This document shows, one piece after another, positions 1 to 11,517 of a stretch of DNA of 64,000 nt (positions are counted from its first letter, which is position 1; each line of letters starts with the position of its first letter). The notes under the pieces were generated by a model, which worked only from the letters and a program-made list of their open reading frames with translations, did no database searches and was not told the origin of the DNA. A program made the translations under genes and the position numbers. Location of the stretch: contig CM065387.1 of the NCBI GenBank assembly GCA_033060915.1, positions 43,905,001 to 43,969,000 on the forward strand. The letters run 5' to 3'. This stretch comes from Euryodendron excelsum (Eukaryota; Streptophyta; Magnoliopsida; Ericales; Pentaphylacaceae).

Positions 1-698
1 TTCTTAAGGTCTTTCTTAATAGATTTGAGAGTCATACCCTTATTGGTTTTCTTGTTTTGTTTCAGATTTAGTTCATAAGTTTGAAGTGAACCAACAAGTT
101 CCTAAACTTTGAGAGCATCAACATCTTTGATCTCTTCTATGGCTATAACTTTAGGTTGAAACCGATTTGGAAGAGATCTCAAAATTTTTCTAACAATTTT
201 TGAATTTGAAATCCTTTCGCCGAGGTTAAAACTGGAACTAACTATGTCACTCAGTTTAACATAAAATTCATCAAAGGTTTCATTGTTCTCCATTCAGAGA
301 TTTTCAAAATTTGTGGTCAACCTTTGAAGTTTTGACACTTTAATAGCACTAGTACCTTCATGAGTGACCTCTAAAATATCACATGCTTTTTTAGCAATTT
401 ACACTTTGAGATTCGATGAAATTCTTCAAGTGTGACACTGTTAAAGATAGCATTTATAGCCTTACTATTCCAACCACAATCTGCCAGATTAGTTCTATCC
501 CATTCAGATACAGGTTTGGGAATAACTATATTTTCAATAAGTTTGGTAGGAGAAGTCCATCCTTGTACAACACTTAGCCAAACTTTTTCATCAAAAGACT
601 TAAAAAAATGCACGCATCCTAGCTTTCCAATAAGGATAATTAGAACCATCAAATAATGGAGGTCTAACCATAGAACTACCCTCTTTAGGCAAATCCAT
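1..698 (-). pseudogene. SIRE-like Copia gag, N-terminal part, degraded
   Basis: The reverse strand from an ATG at 698 encodes the start of a Copia gag polyprotein (DUF4219/UBN2 type): an MDLPKEGSS start, then a DGSNYPYWKARM stretch, a GWNSKAINAIF motif and an ENNETFDEFYVKLSDIV motif. The frame is broken in three places: one extra T in the T-run at about 602-608, a shift near 403, and a TGA near 297 just before the ENNETFDEF block. Gag would form the particle that packages the element RNA. The reading frame runs off the left end of the window. It belongs to the Copia whose 5' LTR is at 16697-18032, because removing the solo LTR inserted at 707-16617 joins this ATG to that element's leader. Inactive. 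Confidence 0.8.
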
Positions 699-701
699 GT
701 T

Positions 702-706
702 ACTAG
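702..706. repeat. Target-site duplication ACTAG (left)
   Basis: ACTAG directly precedes the TG end of the solo LTR at 707 and is repeated at 16618-16622 directly after its CA end. This marks the insertion of that LTR into the leader of the SIRE-like Copia. Confidence 0.8.
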
Positions 707-1409
707 TGTTGGTTTAAGAGTGCAACGCAAGAGTGGGGTGAATTGGGTTTTATAAATAATCACCAATAATTTTAACTACAAATTATTTAAGCAATCTGAT
801 TAATCAATCTAATAATAGAATCTAAGTGTGTGTGTAATGTGTTTAAGCAATCTCAAACAATCAATGAAAAATAGGGCACAAAATGAACACAAAGATTTAC
901 CGAGGTTTAGCCACAACTCATAACCTACGTCTTCACCCTCAAGACCCCCTTGAAAGCTCTTCCACTATGCAATCAACAATTACAAAGCAGGTGCTAGTTG
1001 ATCCAGTGCCCAACTCACTTCTTACAAGAACTCTTAAATCTCCCAAATGATTTTGTCCAAGCTTCACTCAAACTTACAAGTGTTTTTCTCAAGCTACATT
1101 CAAACTCAAAGGTTTACAAACTCACCCAAATGGAATGAATAAGGCTAACACAAAGTATCTCTCACAAATAGTGGATAGAATCAGTGTATATCAATAAAAC
1201 CTCAATATATTAGCAAAGCAACAGTAGTAGCTAGGGTTTATGCCTTTAAATTCATTTGTTGTACTTGTATATATCTCCTCTGCATGTATATATGCTGTGG
1301 GGGTCATATATATATGCCCTAACTTCGATTATAGCCGTTGGTGGTAGTGGAGGTTCCATTAAATGCGAAAACGGTGGAGTATAACGTTCAGAATTATAGC
1401 CTTTACAAT

Positions 1410-1660
1410 GGTATATGTCGACCCCTAGATTGAAAGTGTCGACACCTTGCTGTTCTGAATACAGTTCTATTAGCAATCTGCCTCCATATGTCAACTCCTG
1501 AGGATTCAAGTGTCGACTCCTTCAAGTTTTAGCATATATTTTCAAGACATTGTCTCGATGTGTTGACTCTTCTGGGCTTATGTGTCGACTCTTTTAAGGC
1601 TTTATCAAAATCATGCAATCTGTCTCAATGTGTCGACACTTTTGGACTATGTGTCGGCTC
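1410..1660. repeat. GTCGAC palindrome minisatellite (left part)
   Basis: Exact GTCGAC occurs at 1417, 1438, 1512, 1584 and 1632, with degenerate GTCAAC, GTTGAC and GTCGGC copies between. The array continues at 15740-16080 on the far side of the Athila insertion, with five or more further exact copies. Units are roughly 20-45 bp apart and alternate between two flanking contexts. Confidence 0.75.
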
Positions 1661-1682
1661 TTTTAAGCCTCTTTCATAGTCG

Positions 1683-1687
1683 AGCAA
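1683..1687. repeat. Target-site duplication AGCAA of the Athila element
   Basis: AGCAA immediately precedes the 5' LTR and recurs at 15729-15733 immediately after the 3' LTR, as expected for a 5-bp staggered integrase cut. Confidence 0.85.
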
Positions 1688-3118
1688 TGATTGTACTTCA
1701 AAAGTACGATTATAAGGCCTTAATTAGTACTTTGTTAGCATTAGTTTATAATTGTTTGTCTTTTTAGTTATGTTTTGATATTAATTGAGTTTATAATGCT
1801 TTATGTAGGTTTTAAGCTTAAATAGAATGATTTCAAATGCAATTTAATCATAGGTTTCAAGAGGTTGCTGTCAAGGTACAAGCTGTTAAAACTGTGGTAC
1901 AAGTTATCGAAGCACGCAAAGCTGGAACTTTGGAAGCCCATATCTCTTGAACCAAAAAGGCTATTCAGGCCCATAATATGTTGATTTCATATAACTTTTT
2001 GAGACCTACAACTTTCGTGAAGTGACCCTGGCCATCTGAGCACTTGGTAGGAGTCGTCCGTACGACTGACGATGGAATTTGATAGATTAATTCACTTTTT
2101 AGTTAGAGATAGATTAGTAGGTAGTAAAATAGGTTTAGGAGTTCTATGTTCTGAAGGAGGAAAAGAATTCTAGGGTTTTTCTAGAGTTTGGAAGGAGGAA
2201 GCATCCAATTCGTTGGAGGCTACGAATCTTTTCATCTTTCAAGGGAGCGTCTTAATCTTTAGTTTTCTTTCTTGTTCTTATTGTGAATTTCAGATTATAT
2301 TTCTTTAATGCAGCATTTTATTTCTTTAATTATTATTTTCATTCTTGAAATCTTTATCATGTTTTTCAGTAGCTAAATCCGTTCTTGGTATGGATTGAGA
2401 AAGAAACTAGGTTATAGGTAGAGATTCAAGATAGTTATTTATTTTCCAAGGTTTCAAGATCTTGGATCAAGATTCATTTTCTTGCCCATGCATATCTTCG
2501 AAAACAATATTCTTGATCATATCTAGCATGTATGTATAGACTGATTTGTAAGCAGGGATACGTATACCTAGAATTTCTGATAAGGATATTGATTACAATT
2601 GCATATATATTCCTATTAAGAGTACTTTAGAAATCTACTGTTCTTGATTAAGCTTCAAACATACTTTGTAGATAGGTTTATAAATTGGGACAGGTATGAA
2701 TGGGACCCTAGTATGAATACCGGTAAATAACTAAATATTAACTCCAAAAGGGTAATCGAATCTTGAGATTCTTTACTCAAAACTATCTTGGGAACCCACC
2801 TGCAGGCCTATTACTAGATCAAACCCTACCAAGACCTTTTTATAATATTTGCATACATCCCTAAAAATTAGTTTAATTTTATTGTCTGATAATTTACATC
2901 AATCATCTCCAACAATTGATTTTTATTTTCTTTTTACAAGTTTTTCTGTGATTTTAATTGACTCTAAGCTCATTATTATTTTATTCTGATTGTAGACCTT
3001 GCCAGATTAAGTTTATTTCTTGTGTTCCTTGTGGATCGACCTCGGACTTACCGAGATATTATTATTGCATCGCAACTGCACACTGGTGGATATAAATTGT
3101 ACTATTCAGAAGCGATCA
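1688..3118 (+). repeat. Athila 5' LTR
   Basis: 1431 bp, starting TGATTGTAC and ending GCGATCA. It matches 14289-15728 over its whole length with scattered differences, for example in the 2050-2230 and 2690-2720 stretches. It contains no coding sequence. Confidence 0.85.
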
Positions 3119-3641
3119 GTTTTTGGCACCATTGCCGGGAAATCTTTACAAAGCAAATAAGCTAAGGTAAGAAAAACAAACAGGGCAAAAATAAAAATAT
3201 ACAAGAACAAAAACAAAGCAAACGAACTCGAAATGAATTGATTCTTGCAGAAACAACTTCACCATCAAACTACAACGAGGAAATTCAATCGCTCAATTGG
3301 GTAACCTTGTTCTATCCCTACTATTTGTGAGCATATTAGATTTTCTTTTCTTTATAAGTTTCTTTTAGATAAATTATATATTTGTTAAGTGGAGGTTTAG
3401 GGTTTAATTGCAAATTGGTGGATATTTTATGTGGGGATTGCTAATTCGGTTGGAAATTTAAATTAAATCTTGTTTATCACTATTTCACTATTGTGGCAGA
3501 TTGGTGCATTTATGTGCATTGCATTGCATGTCAATTTGGCGAAGGGACAGTACATATAGACTTTTGAGAACAACCCCACATGTTTACGCTACTCGGTCTT
3601 GAGTTTTTTTTGATACTGCACCAATACCTATAGACTTTGAC
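3119..3641 (+). other. Athila primer-binding site and leader
   Basis: The primer-binding site at 3124-3141 reads TGGCACCATTGCCGGGAA. It differs from the complement of the plant tRNA-Asp 3' end at CpG positions (CG changed to CA) and at one further G. The rest up to the gag start is untranslated leader with no recognised feature. Confidence 0.75.
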
Positions 3642-4837
3642 ATGACCCACTTACTGGGGGATGATGGGAATATAGATGGGGGTAATAACATGCAACCCCC
3701 ACAACCCCAAGTACCTGTACCACCATAGAGAACTATGAGAGATTATTTAAATCCACAAAAACAGACTCCAAACTCTTGCATTATATTACCTGCTGACCAA
3801 AATGCATTCCATCTTAAGTCAGGTATCATGCAATTAATCACATATTTTCATGGGATGGATTATGAAAATCCATATACCCATCTTAAAGCGTTTGAAGAGG
3901 TCTGTAATATGTGCTTTGATAATACCTGTTCTGTTGAGATCATCGTCTCAAATTGTTTCCATTCTCATTAAATGATAAAGCTAAAATCTGGTTAAATTCT
4001 TTAAGGCTGAGGTCTATTCCATCATGGGATGTCTTTCAAGCTGAGTTTCTAAAAAAGTTCTTTTCTGAGCATCGCACAGAGTCAATTCGTCACCAAATTT
4101 CACAGTTCACTCCTTTTGAAAATGAAACATTTTACCATAATTGGGAGAGATATAAAGAACTTTTGAATTCGTGTCCTCATCATGGACAAGACCCATGTAG
4201 GCTGGTTAGTACTTTCTTTTCTGCCTTGACTTCCGAACTCAAAAGGTTTGTAGAGACAATGTGCAATGGTTATTTCTATGATAAATCTCCAGAAGAAGCT
4301 TATGATTTCTTCGACTTTCTAGCTGATAATGTGAGAGATTGGGACACCACAGGGACTAAAAATCCCTAGATTAGAAACAACTTAAGGACATGCACCATAT
4401 ATCCGTTAAGACATTTAGATGAGAATAATTCAAAGATAGCCACATTGACTAAGTGATTAGAGGCCCTAGAAATGAAAAAAATTGCAGCAGTTGGGAGTGA
4501 AACCTAAGTTAATTGTAGTGTGTGCTATAGTAATGAGCATAGGACAGATCTTTGTCCCACAATTCTAGCCTTTAGGGAAGTGTTGCATGGTCAAGTAAAT
4601 GCCATTGCCTCTTATAGTAAACCACCACAGGCCCCACAAGGACAACGAAACCCATATGCACCCACATATAACCTAGGGTGGAGGAACCATTCCAACTTCA
4701 GTTGGAGGAATGATGGTAACTCAGCACCCCAACAATTTCAACACCCACAGCATTTTAATGGCCCCCTAATCAATACCAAGCATAAGGTCAACAATTTTCA
4801 ACACCAACAACAAACGTGTACAGACCACCTCCTCTAA
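3642..4837 (+). pseudogene. Athila gag, broken
   Basis: Reading starts at an ATG at 3642, meets an in-frame TAG at about 3727 (probable former CAG), then runs through an MRDYLNPQ segment. It changes frame near 3953 into a block with WLNSLRLRSIPSWDVFQAEF and the motif FFSEHRTESIRHQI typical of retrotransposon gag. That block stops at 4369 (TAG). A further piece at 4520-4837 has a degenerate zinc-knuckle-like CSVCYSNEHRTDLC and a Gln/Asn/Pro-rich tail. Gag would assemble the particle and bind RNA. Separate stops and at least one frameshift make it non-functional. Confidence 0.8.
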
Positions 4838-4884
4838 AACCTATAGAGGATCCCTTGACCCAATTCATATAGGTACAACAAGCA

Positions 4885-5748
4885 ATGAATGCTAGACTTG
4901 ATAAATCTATAGAAGAGTTAAAGACTTTGTTTGCTCAATCACTGACTAAAGAGAAAGGCACATTCCCTGCCCAACCATTACCCAACCCTAATAGGCAAGC
5001 TCATGGTGTAGAGATAAATCCAAATCCACCAAATCATGAGCAAGTTCAAGCAGTAACCACCTTAAGGAGCGAAAAAGCCATAGATAAAACTATTCCAAGT
5101 AAAGAATCTGCATCTAGGGAGGACACTAGCGAGAGAGTAGAAAAAACATCAGAAGAGGATAGAGACAATCCTAAAGAGGTAGTGGAGGAGTTAGGAAAGA
5201 AGCCTAGGGAAGATGAGTCTAGAGATAAATCAATAGACATTGACAGAGAGGATTTGTCACGTGTTCCATTTCCTCATAGATTAGCCAAACCGAAGCAAGA
5301 ACTAATAAATTCTGAAATTTATGAGGTATTTAAGCAAGTGAAAATCAATATTCCATTCCTAGATGCCATTAAGCAGATCCCTTTATATGCAAAGTTCTTA
5401 AAGGACTTGTGTACCATAAAGAGACAGCTCACTGTGAGAGAAGCCTCTTTTCTGAACCAAGAAGCTAGAGAGGTTCTACAAGTAAATCTTCCACCAAAAC
5501 ACAAAGACTCGGGGAGTCCAACCATTCCATGCATAATTGGAGATCATAGGGTTGATAATGCTTTGCTAGATCTAGGATCTAGTGTGAACCTACTACCTTT
5601 TTCTGTTTGTCAACAGTTAGGGTTAGGAGAGTTAAAACCTACTAGAATCACCCTACAATTAGCTGATCGATCGATTAAGATTCCTAGGGGCATGGTGGAA
5701 GATGTGCTTATCCAAGTGGATAAATTCTACTTCCCAGTTGATTTGTAG
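4885..5748 (+). pseudogene. Athila gag C-terminus and aspartic protease
   Basis: The first about 120 residues are charged and Lys/Glu-rich. A conserved block with KQVKINIPFLDAIKQIP is followed near residue 225 by the retroviral-type protease motif LLDLGSSVNLLPFS. The DLGSS active site agrees with the Athila family form. The frame ends in TAG at 5748. The continuation is in another frame at 5748-6023, with the conserved GNSNDHCPISVILDCPFL and DMDIFH blocks. Protease would cut the gag-pol polyprotein. The frameshift at the end of this block disconnects it from reverse transcriptase. Confidence 0.8.
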
Positions 5749-6050
5749 TGTTAGACACCGTGGGCAACTCAAATGATCATTGTCCTATCTCAGTCATTTT
5801 AGATTGTCCCTTCCTAGTAACATCCAATGCTATTATTCGTTGTAGGGGCGGGGAGTTGAACTTATGCTTTGGAAACATGATTGTAGATATGGACATCTTC
5901 CATGCAGATAAAAAACCGGGAGAGTGTGAAGACCTCAAAGAGATTAGCATGATAGATATTCTAGTACAAGAACATTTTAATAGAGAATTCTTGATGGATC
6001 CACTTGGGAGAGCATTAATTTAGAATGAGCAAATAGAGTGTTTAGAAGAA

Positions 6051-7529
6051 ATGGTGATAAATGAGGAAGAAGCAGAGTGCGTTCCTGCTTTGTCTGTGAG
6101 TCATTGGACCCAATGTGTTGAGCCATTAGGGCTCAGCGCTTGTAAACCTGAACCATCAGAAGTGGATGCTCTTATTCCGGAGCGAAAGCCATTGCCATCT
6201 ACTCTTAAATATATTTTTTTAGGCGATGGTGAATCTTCCCTAATAGTGATATCTTCTAGCCTGCCCGAAGGCCAAGAGGATCGATTGAAGAATGTGCTTT
6301 TAAAGCATCGCAAAGCCATAGGGTGGTCAATTGCTAATTTACATGGTATTAGCCCATTAGTTTTCACACATCGTATATACTTAGAGGAAGAGGCTAAACC
6401 TGTTCGCCAAATGCAAAGGCGATTGAACCCTAATATGAAAGGAGTAGTTAGAGGAGAAGTCTTGAAACTTCTCAATGCGGGTATTATTTACCCAATAGCA
6501 GACTCTAGGTGGGTGAGCCCTACCCTAGTGGTCCCTAAAAAGTCTGGAGTAACAGTGGTGAAAAATGACAAAGATGTATTAGTACGAACTAGGATCCAAA
6601 CAGGATGGCGCATGTGCATCGATTATAGACGCCTCAATGCCGTCACCACCAAAGACCACTTTCCATTACCATTCCTTGATCAAGTCATAGAGCGTGTGTC
6701 GGGTAGAGCTTATTATTATTTTTTGGATGGGTACTCGGGTTACAATCAAATTGAAATAGCCCCAGAAGATCAAGATAAAACTACCTTTACTTGTCCTTTT
6801 GGCACATATGCTTATAGAAGAATGCCTTTCGGCCTGTGCAACGCACCGACCACTTTCCAATGATGCATGATGAGCTTATTCAGTAACATGGTAGAAAGAA
6901 TCTTGAAATTTTTTATGGATGTTTTTTCTGTCTATGGGAACACCTATGACCAATGCTTAGAAAATTTGGAAAATTTTTTGCAAAGATGTAAGGAGACCAA
7001 TTTGGTCCTTAATTGGGAGAAGTGTCATTTTATGGTGACACAAGGGATAGTGTTAGGACACATAATTTCAAATAAGGGGATAGAAGTTAACAAAGCTAAG
7101 ATCAACCTTATTCATAACCTTCCACCCCCTACAAATGTTAAAGATGTTCGTTCATTTTTAGGGCACGCCGGGTTTTATCGGCGATTCATCCCAGGTTTTA
7201 GTGCTATTTCTCGTCCTATGTGTCATTTGTTATCCATGAATGTTCCATTCGAATGGACATCCCCTTGCCAACAAGCTTTTGACAAACTAAAAGGGCTCTT
7301 AACCACTGCACCCATCATACAAGCCCTCGATTGGTCGCTACCTTTCGAACTTATGTGTGACGCGAGTGACTTTGCTATAGGGGCGGTGCTTGGTCAAAGA
7401 GAGAGCAAGAAACCATATGCCATCTATTATGCTAGTAAAACTTTAAATGACGCACAAATGAACTACACTACCACCGAGAAAGAGCTTCTCGCTGTGGTCT
7501 TTGCACTTGATAAGTTAGATCCTACTTAG
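6051..7529 (+). pseudogene. Athila reverse transcriptase and RNase H, broken
   Basis: The reverse transcriptase is clear: RMCIDYRRLNAVTTKDHFPLPF, then FLDGYSGYNQI and MPFGLCNAPTTFQ. An in-frame TGA at 6861 (probable former CGA) interrupts it, and it resumes with MVERILKFFMDVFSVYG. In the family this last motif carries two adjacent aspartates (F/Y-x-D-D). Here the second is valine, so the active site is damaged. RNase H follows, with LMCDASDFAIGAVLGQ and TTEKELLAVVFAL. The frame ends at 7529. These enzymes would copy element RNA into DNA. Confidence 0.85.
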
Positions 7530-7576
7530 TCGGCTCACTTGTCATAGTTTATACTGATCAAGCCACACTTAAGTAG

Positions 7577-9092
7577 TTGCTCACTAAGCCAGACTCTAAG
7601 CCACGACTAATTCGGTGGATTCTACTCCTTCGGGAGTTTCATATAGAAGTTCCGGACAAAAAGGAGGTAGAAAACGTGGTGGCTGATCACTTGTCTTGCT
7701 TTCTTGTTGATGGTCGAGACCAAGACCAATCTCCCATTTCTGAGCATTTTCCTAATGAACAACTTTCCTCCATCCAGTCTGTTACCCAAACTAGTACTCC
7801 TTGGTTTGCGGATATAGCTAATTACTTGGTTTCAAGTAAGATTCCTTCCCAATGGTCATCCAATGATAAAGAGAAATTTTTTCGAAATGTTAGAGTTTTC
7901 ATGTGGGATTACCCATACCTTTATAAGTATTGCTTTGATCAGATGATTCGACGTTGTATACCAGATAATGAATTCCAATCCATAATTAGTTTTTGCCACT
8001 CATATCTTTGTGGTGGGCATTTCTCTACCAAGAAAACAATTGCTAAAGTCATCCAATGTGGATTTTATTAGCCCACTATATTTAAAGATGTCTATACTTT
8101 TTGTACTGCTTGTGATAGATGTCAAAGACTAGGTACTCTCACTAGAAGAAATATGTTGCTCTTGAATTCCATAACTGTCATAGAAATATTTGATTGTTGG
8201 GGCATCGACTTTATGGGGCCGTTTCCTAGTTCTTTCGGGCATTTACACATTTTAGTGGGCATTGATTATATATCTAAGTGGGTAGAGGCAGTGGCATCCC
8301 GTACAAATGATCGCTCAATGGTGATTAAATTTCTAAAAGAAAACACCTTTTCAAGATTTGGGATGCCACGTGCTATTATAAGTGATGGTGAAACCCACTT
8401 CTGTAATAGACCCGTTAGGGTCCTGATGCACAGATATGGAGTGCTCCACAAAGTCAGAATACCCTACTACCCACAAACCAGTGGCCAAGTCGAACTCGCC
8501 AATAGGGAAATAAAACATATTTTTAGAAAAAACTGTGAACCCTAACAACAAGAATTGGTCTTTAAGGTTGGTAGATGCACTCTAGGCGTACCGGACTGCA
8601 TACAAAACACAGTTAGGCTTGTCACCCTATAGGCTTGTTTATGGCAAAGCTTGCCATTTACCCGTTGAGGTTCAACACAAAGCTTACTGGGCCATTAGGC
8701 AAATGAATGCAAACCCCGACGACGTTGGACATCATTGAAAACTTCAACTTTCAGAGTTGGATGAAATACGTAATGACGCGTATAAAAATGTCCAAATTTC
8801 TAAGGCGAAGATGAAAGTTCTTCATGACCAACACATTTCTCGAAAATCTTTTGACATTGGTCAAAAAGTCCTTTTGTACAACACCCGGTTACATTTGTTT
8901 CCCGAAAAGTTGCGTATTAAATGGTCGGGACCTTATATAGTGAAGAAAGTCCATGAGAATGGGGCCATTGAAATTTGAAACCCCACAAATGACAACCAAT
9001 TCATAATCAGTGGTCATCGTCTAAAACATTATGTTGAAAATTTTGTGGCAGAAATAGAGACATTACGTCTCGAAGATCCTCCTCCAATAGAG
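7577..9092 (+). pseudogene. Athila RNase H tail and integrase, broken
   Basis: 7577-8071 carries the end of RNase H (RWILLLREF) and the start of integrase, with the histidine part of the zinc domain (GGHFSTKKTI). A stop at 8069 precedes the cysteine part (CTACDRCQRL). The catalytic core at 8153-8545 shows all three acidic residues: D in CWGIDFMGPF, D in AIISDGETHF, E in SGQVELANREIK. The C-terminal piece at 8757-8978 has the KWSGPYIV module typical of Gypsy integrases. Integrase would insert the new DNA copy. At least three breaks separate the parts. Confidence 0.85.
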
Positions 9093-9210
9093 TAATATCC
9101 ATAGGGGTAATTGTGTATAATGATGTTGTTTTATTTATTTTTATGTTCTTTCTTGTGACTAGTGTGCTTTTCATCATGTAAGTTTGTATCCTTCTCTTTC
9201 CTCTTGCGTC

Positions 9211-9235
9211 CATTGAGGGCAATGTGCAAACTAAG

Positions 9236-9277
<42 letters not shown>
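9211..9277 (+). repeat. Conserved G-rich motif with 40-G expansion
   Basis: A CATTGAGGGCAATG-type motif followed by AAACTAAGTTGGG is seen after integrase in many Athila/Tat elements. Here its G-tract has grown to 40 consecutive G (9238-9277). It resembles the true polypurine tract before the 3' LTR (AGTTGGGGGGTG, about 14277-14288). Confidence 0.7.
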
Positions 9278-9278
<1 letters not shown>

Positions 9279-9329
9279 GAAGATCAATCTTGTGATGAAT
9301 TGCACACTTAGTTTTAAAAAAAAATTAAA

Positions 9330-9770
9330 ATACTGGCCGTCCGGATGCCTCACAGGGCCCTTCCGAACGCCTTTTTACACTTAGAATTTTTATGTTGCAG
9401 TCGGGAAACACGGGCACTGGCCGTCCAGACGGCATTCCACACTTAGAAAATTTTTTGACAAGTTTGTGCAACGCCACTGGCTGTCCGGACTCCTCCCAAC
9501 ACTTAGAAAAAATTTTGAGTTCGAGTTGCAAGGCTACTGGCCGTCCGGACGCCCTTCGTGCCTTAGAAATTTTTTTAAGTTGGTTGTGACAAGCTCACTG
9601 GCTGACCGGACGCCCTGACTTCGTCCAGAAGCCCTTGAGGGACCGTCCAGATGCATGCTCCCAGTCCGGACGATCGTATTTGCCCGTTTGAACGCCCCAT
9701 TTTAAGTTGAACGACACCGTTTTGGAGCCTCGTCTGGACGCCCTCCTAGGATTGTCCGAACGCCCCTGCA
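9330..9770 (+). repeat. TCCGGA-centred minisatellite
   Basis: Dispersed repeats of the form CTGGCCGTCCGGACGCC, spaced about 60 bp at first and then denser. Exact TCCGGA is at 9340, 9484, 9544 and 9665, with variants TCCAGA, ACCGGA, TCTGGA and TCCGAA. The spacer between early units repeats CACTTAGAAAATTTTTTT. Untranslated region between integrase and the first extra ORF. Confidence 0.75.
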
Positions 9771-10056
9771 TTTTTATAAAAGCTCCGATTTTCTCCATTT
9801 TGTCTCATTCGCACACCCATAGAATTCTTATTTAGAGAGAGAAAGAGCGTCTGGATAAGGCGACGAAGTCTTACCAGTTTGAAGAGTCACGACCTTCAAA
9901 TTTTTGCCTTTTCGTCTTCCAAGGTAACTACGCAACCTCTCATATTCCTTTTTGAATCGTTTTCGTTGATATTTATGCTTAGTTAGGAGTGGGATTATGC
10001 TATAATTGTGATTGTGTGGTGGTGTGTGTTGTGACTTGTTTAGTGAAGTTATTTTG

Positions 10057-11207
10057 ATGGCACCGAAAGGGAGTAAAAAATTTGCTTAAAAAGTCTTTGG
10101 CCATAGAACCCTTTGAACCCGATTATTCTTCGGACTATGACTCGAAAATTTTCATCGGTCGTCAAGCCTTTTTAGACTTTAGGAAAACTTGGGTAAGTAA
10201 AGCCGCGGCCGTTTTACAAAACCTAGAATTATGGAATTTTGGGGGTGGGTTTGCTTTAGAAGCCGAATTTGAAAGGCGGGGGTGGAATGACCTAGCTGCC
10301 TATAGGGGGGAATATATTTTAACCCTTTGTGTGGAACTTATGATTAATATCCGAGTGGCAGACAAAAATGAGGGTCAAGAGAGGCTGGTGACTTGGGTGA
10401 GAGGGAGAGACATAGTGATTACCCCGGCTATTTTTTGTCATCATTATGGGCTTAGGCGTGAGCCTAATGCCGAGTTTTTCCATGGGGTTGGTACTCCGAG
10501 CCTCACTGAGATGGCACAGGAGATTTTAGAAGATAATTAGTCTTGGGTTGAGGGGAAGACCCAATGTGAAAAAAAGTTTTTAAAATTGAGTTACCTTCCA
10601 TTGTTTCTGTTCTCATGCCATAGTTTGTTACCCCAGGCCCGTTATGCCTAGGTCAGCCTAGCCCGTGCCCAACTAATGTGGGCCACTGGAACCCAAAAGA
10701 CCATAGACTTTCCGAGGTATATGTTCCTCCAGCTCTATCATGATGCCACCAATATCACTGAGGGGACAGCATTCCATTTGTGTGTATGCTTACCTTCCTG
10801 ATCCTTGAGTCTGGAGTCTACCCACCTTTTTTTCCAAGAAAATCTTTCATGGGTGCTATGAATATGACTTCTATTCACAAGTCAGAAGCGCAGTATAGGA
10901 GTCACAAGAAAAAGAGGGCCGAGGATGATGAAGAAGAGGAGGAAGGAGGACCATCGGCTGAGGGAAGTGGCCGTACTAGGCAGTCTTCTTTGGATAAGGT
11001 AATAGAGATGTTGGAGTTCCAGGCGCTGACGCAGCAACACCACACCCAGCTTTTGGAGGCTCAAGCTAACGCCTTTGGGACTTTTCAGACGGAGGTTTAT
11101 GGCTGATTTGATAGGATTGACAAAGAGCAGAACCGGCATAGCCAGGCTATTGAGGAGCTACAGAGAGAGATATCTTGTTCGGTGTGGGATCCATCCACTG
11201 ATATGTA
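10057..11207 (+). pseudogene. Athila extra ORF 1 (plant transposon protein type)
   Basis: The frame opens with MAPKGSKK at 10057, shifts near 10080 and continues for about 150 residues with IGRQAFLDFRKTW, FERRGWNDLAAY and FCHHYGLRREPNAEF blocks. This resembles the poorly known plant transposon protein domain often found downstream of Athila integrase. After a stop at 10538 and another shift, a second part (10780-11106) has a basic/acidic run (KKKRAEDDEEEEE) and a Gln-rich coiled-coil-like segment. No clear membrane segment is seen, so a true envelope function is not supported. A related second ORF lies at 11518-12480. Function unknown. Confidence 0.65.
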
Positions 11208-11221
11208 GTGGATAGTGTTTG

Positions 11222-11357
11222 CTTGAGTTTAGATCATGTGCATTCTGGATTATTGTATAACTGATCTAAAACTCTTATTTTTTTTTCATGTTTGGATGTT
11301 ATGTTTATGTTTATGAGTTTAGATTGTGCGTCACATTGTGGCGGTCTAAAACTCTAT
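11222..11357 (+). other. Two tandem imperfect hairpins between the extra ORFs
   Basis: GAGTTTAGATCA pairs with TGATCTAAAACTC at about 11224-11275. GAGTTTAGATTG pairs with CGGTCTAAAACTC at about 11316-11354. Both are 11-12-bp stems with a single-base bulge at the same place. Confidence 0.55.
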
Positions 11358-11517
11358 CTTAGTTAGAATGGTTTGTGTTTATTTTTTCTTATTTATGTTA
11401 ATGGAGTATTGTTTATCTTAATTTATGTTATGTCATTGCTTTTATTTATTGTATTTTGTTTATTTATTATTATAAGTTTTCTTAAGAAAAGGACAAATAA
11501 AGCAATCTTGAGAACCA

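Larger units (their letters stand above)
707..1687 (-). mobile_element. Solo Copia-type LTR, left half (split by Athila)
   Basis: Begins TGTTGG at 707. Its other half is 15734-16617, which ends TTGACA. Together they make one TG...CA unit of about 1865 bp flanked by ACTAG. The antisense character (block resembling the 3' end of SIRE-type LTRs near 720-760) suggests minus orientation. The stretch 1410-1660 carries dispersed copies of the palindrome GTCGAC in two alternating contexts (followed by ACC/ACTT or by TCTTTT/TCCT). No internal region of the element remains, so it is a recombination-derived solo LTR. The split point is the 5-bp duplication AGCAA at 1683-1687. Confidence 0.75.
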
